A stretch of 64,000 bases of DNA from Haliclona indistincta (Eukaryota > Porifera > Demospongiae > Haplosclerida > Chalinidae): positions 7,692,191 to 7,756,190 of the forward strand of contig OZ024789.1 of NCBI GenBank assembly GCA_964017065.1, read 5' to 3'. The translations under genes and the position numbers were made by a program. The notes under the pieces are model-generated. The model had not been told where the DNA came from, searched no databases, and was given only the letters and a program-made list of their open reading frames with translations. How positions within the stretch are numbered: the stretch's first letter is position 1; every line of letters starts with the position of its first letter. Positions 1-12,965 of the stretch are shown in pieces.

Positions 1-1805
1 AGAGTACCTGCTATTATCAACAGCCAAAGCAGTGATAACTGCAGGGAGTGGTGCCAGGAAACCTGTATGACAGGTTTTAAAACATGTACTCAATGTTTCA
101 AAAATTCTTACCAAATGTAGCCATTATCAAGTGTATGTACTTCTTATACGATTGATGAGCATTGGCGTGAAAAGGAAACATGACTTTGTAGAAGAAATAT
201 CCAACATGAAATGTCCAGAATAAATACATTCCAACAACACTGTAGTGAAATATCGCTCCTGCGTGTATAAAAATAATACCAGTTAAGTGGAGTTTGCTAT
301 TCATCCAGGTTTTCTTTAGCAGTGTTGTTCTCCATCGTGCAGAAAAAAATTAACATACTGTACCCGAAATTAGGCAAAGAATTGCTGGATTCAAAATGCT
401 TTCAGCAAGAGTCTCTGAGCCACACATTAAATCAGGATATCCGGCCTCACCAACAAGAAGCACAATACCTTGAACAAACAATGAAAACAGAATGATAATT
501 ATGCAGCAAGTTCATGTGCAACAGTAACATGTATGCACAAATCTGCATAGATTTTTTACCTAAAATGAACACTTTAACAGTCATGTACACAAGAAGTATC
601 AAAGGAAAAGAAAACCTATCAGTTACAAAAAATGGTAACACTGCACATCTGATTCAATATCTTATGCACTTACATTTCCTTGTAGCGTATAACTGAGGCA
701 ATTAAAAATGCTCCACCTCCTAGAACTGATGATATGGCACCTGCATACCTAAGAACCTTGTTTACTAGAGTAGTTGCAGAACTCAGAATACTGGTTTGTC
801 CACAGCGAGCCTGACACGTTCCATTGAGACTGACGAAATCGTCTCGACAAGTTATGTTTTGGAAATCTAAATGTACTATTATACAAAAAGTATTCATACA
901 ATATTGAAATACCATGTCTCTCAAGTGTTGAACAGTTTGGTAACAGGTTTTGATATCCTACTAGATTCCATTCTTGTAAACATAATTTTTTACTAATTTC
1001 TATACATCGTTCTTGTGTTGGTAGGTACAGTTGCTTAGTGTTATTATCACAGAGTGGAAATGTGTACTGACACATGAATGGTAATACAGCATCTCTGCAT
1101 TGCTGAGATCCATTACGCTCTAAAAAGTCAATAGAATAAACAAAATTTAATGCAAAATTATTATTTGAACTCACCTACTATACCCAGGAAAGTGGTTAAG
1201 TTTTTTTCAAGTGACTGCTGCCTGTCAGTGGTATTTACAAGAACACTACCTCTCGCACCTACCGAACATGATTGAGTTGTTGCCAGAATCGTCCTACACA
1301 AATCTCCAGTGTATGGCTCTGAATCACACTCCGTGTTATCAATTGACATTAGTGACGTCTGATTAGAACAGTTGAAACTATTGATACCATGTGATGAATC
1401 CTATACATGTAAAGAAAAATATTTACATGCATGCGTGATAAGAAATTGAGTACTCAAGAGTCAAGACACCTCTGATTTTCACCTGTTGGCAGAACTCAGT
1501 ATAGCTTGTCTCATATACAATGAACTATGCATGATACTCAAAACAGCACTCAATTAACTCAGTACAAGCACTTACTAGTTAGTAAAATAGTATCAATCTA
1601 CATTGTACTTTAGCTCAAAAGTGTGGTCTACCGACTGAGCACAAATAGCAGGCATCAGCCGCGGATGCACACTCAGTGAAGTCAGTAACTCACGTACTTG
1701 ATTAGTGATGACGAAGCTGACGATAAACGGTGTCATGAGCAGAGGAAAAATAATGCAGATAAGACCAACGATGAATGCGAGCTCCAGTCTTTCACGGCTC
1801 TTCAT
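1..1805 (-). CDS. Frizzled-like 7TM receptor, copy A (3' end cut by window)
   Basis: Class F-like receptor, 5' part only. Exons read on the minus strand with GT-AG borders: 1698-1805 (start ATG at 1805), 1175-1400, 913-1119, 674-866, 560-615, 364-468, about 105-250, and part of an exon at 1-63. The order is a hydrophobic N-terminus (MKSRERLELAF then about 25 apolar residues), a Cys-rich ectodomain with CRDAVLPFMCQYTFPLC, the typical Frizzled CRD core, and membrane helices 1-4. The first exon differs from those of copies B-D (one Arg fewer, different intron 1), so I treat this as the type 1 gene of a two-gene unit. The frame is open through all exons seen. The last exons lie left of the window, so the C-tail cannot be judged. 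The family is clear; ligand and signalling are unknown. Confidence 0.8.
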
Positions 1806-2333
1806 TTTTAGGCGAACTGTATTGCACGAACTGACTCAGCACGGATACGTCATGTTTTACATACACATGCATTGGGAGGCTCTTGCATGCACAGTGCAAG
1901 CATATGCCTATGTTGATAGTGTCGGATGTAAATCTGTATACCCCCACGATATAATATTCTTTTATGATGCACTCATGTTGGTTGTATATGCATGCCTTCA
2001 GATTTCCTCAGTACAAGAATTTGCAATTTGACACCATGTAACGTGGATCATTATTGTTGTCACTTCTAAATGACACCGGATCAGTTGTAATACTATCATA
2101 CAATCACCTTCTGTGTCATATGTCAAGCATCTGACCTCATATTAAACATACACATATAAACTTACAATTACTCATATACAGTGACACTTTCATACATGCA
2201 CCTGGTGCATATGCATGTCGACACTATAGCTGTTTTGTCACACTGCAACATCACTAATAATCATTATATGCATGGAATTTCAACATCAACATACTTGTGT
2301 AGTTTGTGCATTTCATGTGCATAAATCTAACTG
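1806..2333. other. Intergenic spacer between receptor copies A and B
   Basis: AT-rich spacer without a credible gene. It is homologous to 8637-9125 and 18207-18686, which lie in the same position upstream of a type 1 first exon and downstream of the next receptor's stop codon. This shared spacer is one of the signs that the array grew by block duplication. It should contain the promoter of copy A and the 3' end of copy B, but I see no clear TATA box or poly(A) signal. Confidence 0.6.
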
Positions 2334-5300
2334 CTAGTTATCACTAGTTTTATCAAGTAATTCGGATGTTGATTTTCGTAGTTCATCTCTTGACTTTTGA
2401 AGAGAATGCAGGTTTTGTTCTTTGCCTATAGGATGACTTTGTGTATTAGACCCATGTAACAGAGTCATTATCTTCTCTTTTACTGTTTTGAAATTGACGG
2501 CAAAGAGGAGATTGATGAAAGGAGTTGTTCCGAAAATTATAAATGCTGCACTAGTGAACCACACAATCGTATCCTGTCGAATTGCTGCTCTGTTACACTT
2601 TCCTGGAACATATCCATCAGATTCACAACTGAAATATTCTAATACTTGGGATCTTTGTGTCTTCACAGTTATACCACCTGAAACAACTGATACAAAGAGG
2701 AACAGACCAGCAAAAATTGACAGAGACAGTACAAGTAACAACTTCTTCTCGGCAGTACTGAGCATTGGACCATGTTCTGATGTCATTTGGCTATGCTGTT
2801 TGTGTATGAAAAAACGAAAAAAAATTAATTAAAATTATGTTTATCTGTAGAAAAATTGTATAGGTTTGTGGATAGACGTGGGTCAATGCGTTACGTTATG
2901 TACGTTAGGAAAGAGCATAAACTGTTCCAAACCATAGACACTGTATTATCTATGTTTAAACTGTGAAGCTTAATATCGGTTAATTCAGAATTTTCTAAGA
3001 TATAATAATTACTAGCTTGAATATACAAGTTCATCCATGCATGGGAGGCAAGCAAGGAGAACAAAAGGAATTTATTTAGTTACCTTATTGACTTTCCAGA
3101 TAATGATAATCAAGAGGATTGTAGAAATTAGCAACAGGATGGTAACTGCAAGAGTTATTGAGTATGTGGTGAGATCTCTATTCTTTGAAGAGCACAAAGG
3201 CAGAAAAAAAGTACTGATAGAGTACCTGCTGTTGTCATCAGCTAAAGCAGTGATAACTGCAGGCAGTGGTACCAGGAAACCTGTAAAATAAGTATACACT
3301 CGATGACATGTAGATAAAAAAATGTTAGTATTTCTTACCAAAAATTGCCATTATCAAGTGTATGTACTTTTTATATGATTGATGAGCATTAGCGTGGAAA
3401 GGAAACATGACTTTATAGAAGAAATATCCAATATGAAAGGTCCAGAATACATAAATTCCAACTATGGTATAGTGAAATACAGCTCCTGTTTAATGGAAAG
3501 AATTATCAAAACATTATAGCAGCAGATTGTAACACCTGAAATGAGACAAAAAACTGTCGGGTTCAAAATGCTTTCAGTAAGACTCACTGAACCGCACAAA
3601 AAATCAGGAAACCCTGACTCTAAAACAAGAAGAACAAAACCTAGAGAAAAACAGTCATCAAAACGCACTGAGATAATGCAAACAATATTACCTAAAATGA
3701 ATACTTCGACTGTCATGTACACGAGAATTATCAATGGAAAAGAAAACCTACAAAGAATGACTTTTAAACCAAAAATTAATTATGTACTTACATTTCTTTA
3801 TAACGAATAACCGAAGCGATTAAAAATGCTCCACCTCCTATAACTGCTAATATGGTGCCTGCAAATCTAAGCACTCTGTTTGCAACTATGGTTGTGGACT
3901 TCAGAATATCATTCCGTCCACAACGAGGTTGACACGTTCCATTGAGACTGATGAAATCATCACGACAAGTTATGTTTTGTAACGCTATTGTATAGTGATA
4001 ATAACATAAAAACAACTATTATTAAGTAAAAATTACCTGGTCTCATAAGTTTTGTGCAGTTTGGTAGTAGATTTTGATATCCTAGTTGTCTAGTTAGATT
4101 CCACTCTTGTGAACACACTTGTTCACTAATTTCTATACATCGTTCTTGTGTTGGTAGGTACAGTTGCTTAGTGTTATTGTCACAGAGTGGAAATGTGTAC
4201 TGACACATGAATGGTAATACAGCATCTCTACACTGCTGAGATCCATTACGCTCTAAGGAAAAAACATTAATAATTTATGGAACAAGTTTGAATGAACTCA
4301 CCCAGTATGCTGAGAAACGTTGTCAAGTTTGTCTCAAGAGTCTGTCGCCCGTCAGAGGCATTTACTAAAACACTGCTTCTTGCACCTACTGAGCACGACT
4401 GAGTTGTTGCCAGTAACTGCAAACACAAGTCTCCAGTGTAAGGCTCTGAAACACACTCAGTGTTATCAATTGCTCTGACTAATGTCTGACTAGAACAGTT
4501 GAAATTGTTGACTGAAGATGAATCCTGTGATAGAATTTTACAGTGGTAATATTGAAGATGGGTGAGTTCTACTAGCAAGTGAGTTCTATTACAAACTTTA
4601 ACTCACTGCACCCTCTCTTTACAGTTCGCACAGCTCACTAGACTAGACTAGACATGAACGTGTATTAATTTTCATCTGATTTTTTCACTCAGACAATGCG
4701 GTGCTCAGACACAACATACTAAGGTTTGCATACATGTACATACATGTATCAACACAATTATTACAATCAAATTAATTAATGTAAACAATTGAATCCATAC
4801 AAATGAATTCTAGAGCATAATTGTGACATCAGCATGTGGCAGGGTCTACAATGAATAGACCTTTCTATTATAAGGCACAAGGAATGTTGATTACAAATTA
4901 ATGAAATTCATCGAGAAATGATGGCCAGTGACAGCGAGCGACGTCATTTGCTGGAGTACGCTCAGAGCCATGAGCGCCAGAAGCTAGTACTGCACAGTGC
5001 TAAGACTGTATAAACGGCTCTGTCGGAACAAAAGCAAGATGCTCTGAATACCTCAGTTTCGGTTGTGGCTCCAGAGATGTAATATAATCACTCAAAGTCG
5101 ATTTCCCATACATTTTTCACACTTCTGCCCACCAAGGGAGGCGTGGCTGGTGACGTAGCCCAACGTGATGTGCGTGCAATTATTACTATGTATACATAAT
5201 ATTATTATTATGTGGGTTATATTTGGATTCAGTAAGTGGCCATTGGGTAAGTAAGTGTCCTTCCTTGCCCCCTAAGCATTGAAACAGGATGTCGATATTA

Positions 5301-5929
5301 GTTGGCAAAGGAAACTGCATTACGTGTCAATTGCTGGGTTCAAGGCTGTAATGATTTACCTATACTAATTATGAATAAGAGTTGCAGTGCTGTCTTGTTC
5401 TGCCTTTTATTAAAATTTAGATAATGCATCAATAGGCACATGCTTCGAGGTTCAAATCCATCAGATTTCTCACGGCCTTTGTTCTTAATGCACTGACAAT
5501 TGTTATTATCACGACTTACTCTTATCATAAATGTATTGTACTTACAGGAACTGTAATGCTGTATACAGCGGTAGTTGCGACATGTCTTCATGCAGGCATA
5601 CATGCAAAAAACCCATCGAGTAATAAAAAACATGTTTATCAGTATTATCACATTGTAGCAGATCTAATTCAGGCTAGTCATCCAACCTGCATGAAAACTT
5701 ACTAGGCTCAACCATCAATTAGCGTACTAACAGCCTGAAACACGAATTTTATTAGACAGGGCTCAAGGTGCTAAAAACGGTCTCATGCACGCAGACGGAG
5801 CAGCAATAACTCACGCACTTGATTGGTGATGACGAAGCTGATGATAAAAGGTGTCATGAGTATGGGAAGAATAATACAGATGAGACCAATGACGAACGCG
5901 AGCTCTAGTCTTTCACGCCGGGACTTCAT
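2334..5929 (-). CDS. Frizzled-like 7TM receptor, copy B (complete, 9 exons)
   Basis: Complete gene of 569 residues. Exons: 5819-5929, 4302-4524, 4037-4252, 3792-3984, 3692-3747, 3536-3640, 3339-3485, 3084-3280, 2334-2795; the phases chain without a break. Residues 1-37 are a hydrophobic leader or signal anchor. Residues about 38-215 form a Cys-rich ectodomain containing CRDAVLPFMCQYTFPLC and LPTQERCIEISEQVC, matching the Frizzled CRD pattern, with several N-x-S/T sites. Seven hydrophobic helices follow: exon 4 end, exon 5, exon 6, exon 7, exons 7-8, and two in exon 9. The segment after TM7 reads NFKTVKEKIMTLL, so KT of the Frizzled KTxxxW motif is kept but the Trp position is Lys (about residues 519-524). 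Membrane receptor; ligand unknown. Intron 5 is 51 nt, free of stops and a multiple of three, so it could also be retained. Confidence 0.88.
5010..5190. repeat. Interspersed repeat in intron 1 of copy B
   Basis: The stretch running from CTGTCGGAACAAAAGCAAG through CCCACCAAGGGAGGCGTGG recurs almost unchanged at 55360-55525, in the mobile-DNA region. It is an interspersed repeat that landed in intron 1 of receptor B. No coding content is supported. Confidence 0.75.
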
Positions 5930-5984
5930 TTTTTGGCTAAGGCCACAGACTAACAGTAACACCTGACCGACTATGTACCTGCAC

Positions 5985-7560
5985 GGAACGTAAACTTACG
6001 TAATAATCAACGGACTTTACTTACCACGCAGATAATTACCTCATCACACTGCAAAAACTGACTTCCCACTTTTGTTTTTGCAGTGCATGATCGTCATCAC
6101 TATAAAGAAATTTCACGAGCATGCAAGTGAATAATGCATAATATTTTAATCTTATCACTTACAGTGAAAACTCTCACCATTGGGACCAAAAAATCGCCAT
6201 TGTAGAGAGGGTGTCCTCTGGTCAGGGGCCAGGTTTATTTTGCATAATGTGGGTTATATTTGGGATTCAGTAAGTGTCCATTATAGAGGGATGAGGGGTG
6301 TCGTCTAAGACGGGTTCCACTGTATTATCATAGAGCTTTACAGTGACGCACAATAGAAAGAAACAAGACATAATTATAGCCGAGGTAACTTGAGTTGCTC
6401 TGAACCAATAGCAACTTTACTATGATAGTTAAGTTGATGTGTAACATTATGCAACAGCCTACTACATGTATGAGCAGTGTGTGTAGGCATACAATAATTA
6501 CTATTGTAGACATCATGTTCACACCTCACAAGTCTGACCATATTATTAAATTGTAATAATACAGTGAACTATAATTGGAATTCACACCTAACCATTGGCA
6601 TTGACGGCACAGTTATCTCACAGGAAATAGACGACGACAATTAAACTATTAGGGCAGTTCAGCTATAGTTCAGTTGTTAGTTGGCTTTGTCAGAAGTTGA
6701 CTTTTCATTGCAGAGCGGATGCTCCATTTGATTGATTAGCAGTTAAAGATTTGGATAGTGTTGCCTATTTCATCATAAGAGGGACAACAAGAAAGATGAT
6801 AAACAGAGCTAGGAGTTAGTCCTAATAGTAGAAACATATGATACTGCTCACATAAGATCGATTCATGCAGCATCTTGATTCACTACTTCTTGGTCACATT
6901 TCCCAGGCAACATGTCCAGTTAGACTCACAATTCTACAGTTGATTGAATAACTGTAATTGCTATGACATCCAGGAAATCAATCAAAATGTAGATAGTTTA
7001 TACTTTCTCTCGGCTTTACTGATAGTTGCTGAGAAGAAGAAGGTAGTACTGGCAAAGGCTCGAGGTGAAATAGTTGTACTAGAGACTCGACTGAGTAGCA
7101 TGAAGGAGACAGAGGTAGTGCTGATGAGAGAAAGGAGTGAGCTATTGGCACACATACAGAGACTAGATGGACAGATAAAGGAGCTACATGATCAACTAGT
7201 GAGTGTTAGATATTAGGTAATACTATACAATGATAGAAGAGAGTCATAGAGGGTCAGAGGAATACTGCCATCATAGAGGGTCAGAGGAATACTCCCATCA
7301 TAGAGGATCAGAGGAATACTGCTTGCACTCTATTCAATTTTCTGGCTGCAAATTGGTATTTTAGTATGCTGTTGTTATGACAACAGAGTGTCCTGGTACA
7401 CCACTACACATGTTGTGTATGGGTGTGTTGACATAGTGACCAAATGTATAGCTCAGTCATATATAGCAACTATCAGTGTTATCTTGGTTTAATTCCTGCT
7501 GCTATGCTGAAGTTGGGTACATGAAAAATCATTATTGTTATACTGTATAACAAAATGGTA
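5985..7560. repeat. Duplicated spacer block, copy 1 (partner 16430-18120)
   Basis: Nearly colinear with 16430-18120: same order of the GTGTCC-rich repeat ending in GGGTTCCACTGTATTATCAT (about 6190-6330), AT-rich stretch, orphan coiled-coil exon (7026-7198) and the following sequence. Each block lies directly upstream of a type 2 receptor first exon (B at 5929, C at 15527). The two copies differ by scattered substitutions and small indels, so the duplication is old. Confidence 0.85.
7026..7198 (+). pseudogene. Orphan coiled-coil exon
   Basis: A single open exon-like segment with an acceptor (TGATAG) before it and a GTGAGT donor after CAACTA. It encodes about 57 residues of highly charged heptad-like sequence (including KKKVVLAKARGEIVVLETRL and RSELLAHIQRLDGQIKEL), typical of a coiled coil. 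No neighbouring exons of the same gene are visible. The duplicate at 17577-17757 has a 5-nt insertion that breaks the frame. I read it as a captured or relict exon carried along in the duplicated spacer. It could still be part of a gene with very long introns; I do not recognise the parent. Confidence 0.45.
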
Positions 7561-7854
7561 AGTTTAGGCAGCAGCTGCACATACAGGTTGGAACCCCTTT
7601 AATCCGGGGTTTGTGTAATAGCCATAGTATTATATACTTTGTGATTGCATGCAGTGATCACACATTTTAGGGGAGACTCACATGCACTGACAAGGAGGTT
7701 GCTTATTATAAAAAAACATGATGTGCATGGATTACCTTACCATAATCAACAAAACTGTAGCAGTGGACAGTAGGACGGCATGCAGTAATGCTGCTCATGG
7801 ACAAAGAAATGCCTCAATTTCTTGAAAAGCACATGGGCAGTGGAAATCTTATTC

Positions 7855-8636
7855 TGAACCAATTTTCATCAACAGCTAAAGAAATAATAACCAATGAAAT
7901 TGGAGCTAAGAAACCTCGTACAGTTTAAATCCTAAAGAAATGATCAATTTCTTACCAAAATTATATTGTCACTACTAAATGAGTGTACTTTTTATAAAAT
8001 GGATATGCATTGACATGAAAAAATTACTTTATAGAACAAAAACACAGATGAGCAATCCAAAATAATACGATTCCCAATAATTACATACTGAACACAGCTC
8101 CTGAATTAAGATAATGAAATAATTGTCGACCTCACTGAGTCACTGCTAGAGATGTAAAACCTGATATAAGGCAGGTTGTAGTAGGCTTCATTAGAGTTAC
8201 CGAACCACACATCAGAGAAGGATAAACAGACTCAATAATGATGAAAAAAACTATACCTAAATTGAAGATGACTTGATGTTGGCATACATAATTACTTTTA
8301 CCAAAAGTAAAGACATCAGCAGTCATGTAACTGGTAACAGCATTACAGCATGCTCTTACATTTCTTTTGAAAAATGATCCACCTCCTAAATTGCTGTTAT
8401 GGTTCAGTTGCAAATCTGATACCTCGGTTTAAAACATATGCTATAATTATAATAATCATTATCATTAATTTTTCAATGTGCCATTTTTGTTCACAATGAG
8501 TGGCATGTTCACGTAGCTGTTTATGTACTTGATTAGTGATGACGAAGTTGACGATAAACGGTGTCATGAGCAGAGGAAAAATAATGCAGATAAGACCAAC
8601 GATGAATGCGAGCTCCAGTCTTTCCCGGGACTTCAT
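7855..8636 (-). pseudogene. Decayed type 1 Frizzled-like receptor
   Basis: Exon 1 is intact at about 8530-8636 (MKSRERLELAF, as in copy A). Below it are recognisable but damaged pieces of exon 4 (about 8340-8405, the GGGSFF remnant), exon 6 (about 8150-8300, with ESVYPSLMCGSV), exon 7 (about 7980-8110) and exon 8 (about 7855-7935). Exons 2, 3 and 9 are missing and the pieces are frameshifted, so the Cys-rich domain is lost. This is the remnant of the type 1 gene of the second array unit. Confidence 0.8.
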
Positions 8637-9125
8637 TTTTAAGCGAACTGTATGCACGAACTGACTGCGTCATGCTTATGCATTAGGGGTGGATGTGATG
8701 ATGGTCACACCATCTCTAGTAAAGCATGACGTAATCACTAGTCTGCTCTTGCATGCATGCACGCACAGTGCAAGCAAACTGGCTATGTCGGATGTAAATC
8801 TGTATACCCCCACAAGCAAACTTGATATTCTTTTATGAAATAATTATACATGTTGGCGGTATGCATGGCTTCAGATTTCCTACAAGATTTGACACCATGT
8901 AACGTGGATCATTATTGTTGTCACTTCTAAATGACATGCAATCGCCGGATCAATCACCTTCTGTGTCATGTGTCAAGCACCTGACCTCATATTAAACATA
9001 CACATAAACTTACAATTACTCATACATCATGCATATATATGCACGTTGACACTAAATAACTGTTTTGTCACACGGCAAAATCACACAGTCATAGCTAATG
9101 CATTTCATGTGCATAAATCTAACTG

Positions 9126-12100
9126 CTAGTTATCACTAGTTTTATCAAGTAGTTCGGATGTTGATTTTTGTATTTCGTCTCTTGAATTTTGAAGAGAATG
9201 CAGATTTTGTTCTTTGCCTAAAGGATGACTTTGTGTATTAGATCCATGTAACAGAGTCATTATCTTCTCTTTTACTGTTTTGAAATTGACGACAAAGAGG
9301 AGATTGATGAAAGGAGTTGTTCCGAGTATTATAAATGCTGCACTAGTGAACCACACAATTGTATTCTGTAGAATTGCTGCTCTGTTACACTTTCCTGGCA
9401 CATATCCATTAGATTCACAACTGAAATACTCCAACACTTGGGATGCTTGTGTCTTCACAGTTATACCACCTGAAACAACTGATACAAAAACGACCAGACC
9501 AGCAAAAATTGACAGAGACAGTACAAGTAACAACTTCTTGTCGGCAGTACTTAGCATTGGACCATGTTCTGATGTCATTTGGCTATGCTGTTTGTGTATG
9601 TAAAAATTTAAAAAAAATTAAAATTTATCTTGAATCTGTAGAAAAATTGTATAGGTTTGGGGAATAGAAGTGGGTCAATGCTTATATGTACGTTAGGCAA
9701 GAGCATACTGTTCCAAACCATAGATACTGTATTATCTATATATGCCCAAACTGTGAAGCTTATCGGTTAATTCACATTTGAACAATTCACATTCACATTC
9801 ACATTCTCTATAAGGATAAACAAATTACATGTACTAGCTTGAAAATACAAGCATGGGCGGCAAGCAATGAGAAAGAAGGATTTAAGTACCTTATGAACTT
9901 TCCAGATAATTGTAATCAAGAGAATTATAGAAATTACCAATAGGATGGTGACTACAAGAATTATTGAGTACGTGGTGAGATCTCTATTCTTTGAAGAGCA
10001 CAAAGGCACAAAAAAGAGACCGATAGAGTATCTGTTGTTATCAACAGCTAAAGCAGTGATAACCGCAGGTAGTGGTACCAGGAAACCTGTAAAATAAGTA
10101 TACACTCAATGACATGTAGATATAAAAATGTTAGTAATTCTTACCAAAAATTGCCATTATCAAGTGTATGTACTTGTTATATGATCGATGAGCTTTTGCA
10201 TGAAAAGGAAACATGACTTTGTAGAAGAAATATCCAATATGAAAGGTCCAGAATACATAAATTCCAACTATGGTATAGTGAAATATGGCTCCTATTTAAT
10301 GGAAACAAATATCAAAACAATATAGCAGCAAATTGTAACACCTGAAATGAGACAAAGAACCGTTGGGTTCAAAATGCTTTCAGTAAGACTTGCTGAACCG
10401 CACAAAAAATCAGGAAACCCTGACTCTAAAACGAGAAGAACAATACCTAGAGAAAAGCAATAAAAATAGTCATCAAAATGCACTTACACAATAATTATTA
10501 CCTAAAACGAATACTTCGACTGTCATATACACGAGAACTATCAATGGAAAAGAAAACCTAACAATTAAAGAATGATTTTTAAACCAATAATTAATTATGT
10601 ACTTACATTTCTTTATAACGAATAAATGAAAAGATTAAAAATGCTCCACCTCCTATGACTGCTGAAATGGTACCTGCAAATCTAAGCACTCTGTTTGCAA
10701 CTATGGTTATGGGACTCTGAATATCATTCCGTCCACAACGAGCTTGACATGTTCCATTGAGACTGATGAAATCATCACGACAAGTTAAGTTTTGTAACGC
10801 TATTGTAGTGATAAACACATAAAAAAACCATTATTAAGTAAAAATTACCTTGTTTCATGAGTTTTGTGCAGTGTGGTAAGAGATTTTGATATCCTAATTG
10901 TCTAGTTAGATTCCACTCTTGTGGACACACTTGTTCACTAATTTCTATACATCGTTCTTGTGTTGGTCGGTACAATTGCTTAGTGTTATTGTCACAGAGT
11001 GGAAATGTGTACTGACACATGAATGGTAATACAGCATCTCTACACTGCTGAGATCCATTACGATCTAGGGATAATTGAAAATAATAATATGGGACAAGTT
11101 GGAATGAACTCACTCAGTATGTTCAGAAAGGTTGTCAAGTTTGTCTCAAGTGTCTGTCGCCTGTCAGAGGCATTTACTAAAACACTGCTTCTTGCACCTA
11201 CCGAGCACGACCAAGTTGTTGCCAGTAACTGCAAACACACATCTCCGGTGTATGGCTCTGAAACACACTCAGTGTTATCAATTGCTCTGACTAATGTCTG
11301 ACTAGAACAGTTGAAATTGTTGACTGAAGATGAATCCTGTGATAGAATTTTACAGTGGTAATATTGAAGATTGGCGAGTTGTAACAACGAGTGATTTCTA
11401 TTACAAACTTTAACTTGCTGCACCCAATCTTTACAGTTCGCACAGCTCACTAGACTAGACTAGACATGAAAGCGTATATTGATTTTCAGCTGATTTTTTT
11501 ACTCAGACCATGCAGTGCTGAGACACAATACTAAGGTGTGCAGACATGTACATACATGTACATGTATCAACCCATGGCATGCAATCATTATGGTTCTATG
11601 GTTGTGAACTCTGGAATCTGTCTTCACCTGGTCTTAAAGCTATTGAGGTAACATTTAATAAATGTTTACGACGTATCTGGGGTCTTCCCCCAAGAACGCA
11701 CACTGGTATTCTCCACTGTTGTGCTGGATTTCAGAGTATCTATAATACCGTTTTTTCAAGATCCCATAATTTCATTCAACATGCCGGGCATTCTAACAAT
11801 TCTTTGGTGAAGGCAGTGTACAATGACATTCTGGCGTACACCTTTGCTGGACACAACATTCTCTTCGGTTCAAGTTATAAGAAAAATTACTCCTCAGATG
11901 ATCAAGAGTGTGCAGGTGTATTGCGATCGTTTATTCTCTCGAGCATTGATTCTGATGTAGTACATGGCTCCTCTCCGATTGATTCGATGTTAAGAACAAT
12001 TGCTACGGCATAACTTAATTTATTTCAACTCTGCACCTTACGTGGTGTGTTTGACAATAATAATAATAATTACGTTCAAATGTAAACAATTTAATCCATA

Positions 12101-12930
12101 TGTAGAGCTTAATTGTGACATCAGCATGTGGCAGGGTCTACATTGAATTGAAGCTAGATCCCTATGACTTAAGACGAATCTCTAAGAACAGCAGTGTCAG
12201 TGCTCCAATATCCGTGTAAGTGTAATGATACTGTGATTGAAACATTTCTAAGGTGGACACCATTGTGATCAATAAAAATAGAGAGGGAGTCCTCTTGTCA
12301 AGGGTCTATTATACAATAAAAAGATTTCTAATGAAATCAAAAGGATGTAAGGATAAAGAAATCTGCTACTGGTCCACAATGTAAACCAACAAGGAGCAAG
12401 CATGGAATGGTAACACGATTGACTTGCTAACAGACCATAGATCCCTACCGTGATCAGTGGCTGCACTGACATAAGATCAATATTATATTACAAGCTGAAT
12501 TCAATTTAATGCACGACAGGTGTCAGTCAACGGCAACTATAGCTGAACTAGCTATAGTCTGTCACAGCAGCCACTGATCACGATAGGGATCTATGGTCTG
12601 TTAGCAAGTCAATCGTTTTTGAACGCTAATACATGTATGTAGCCGCCATCTTGTTTTCTCGTTCATCTCTACACAGGGAGTCACTACCATGCCTTCCTCC
12701 TAAGCATTGAAAGAAATAGGATTTCGGTATATAGCTGGCAAAGGAAACTGCATTATGTGTCAATTGCTGGGTTCTGAACAAGAGTTGCAGTGCTGTCTTG
12801 ATCTGCCTTTTGTTAAAATTTACACAATGCATCAATGGGCACATGCTTCGAGGTTCAAATTCATCAGATTTTTCACGGCCTTTGTTATGCCGAGGTGTGG
12901 GCGGAGCCACGAGGCATACAGTAGTCTGTT

Positions 12931-12965
<35 letters not shown>

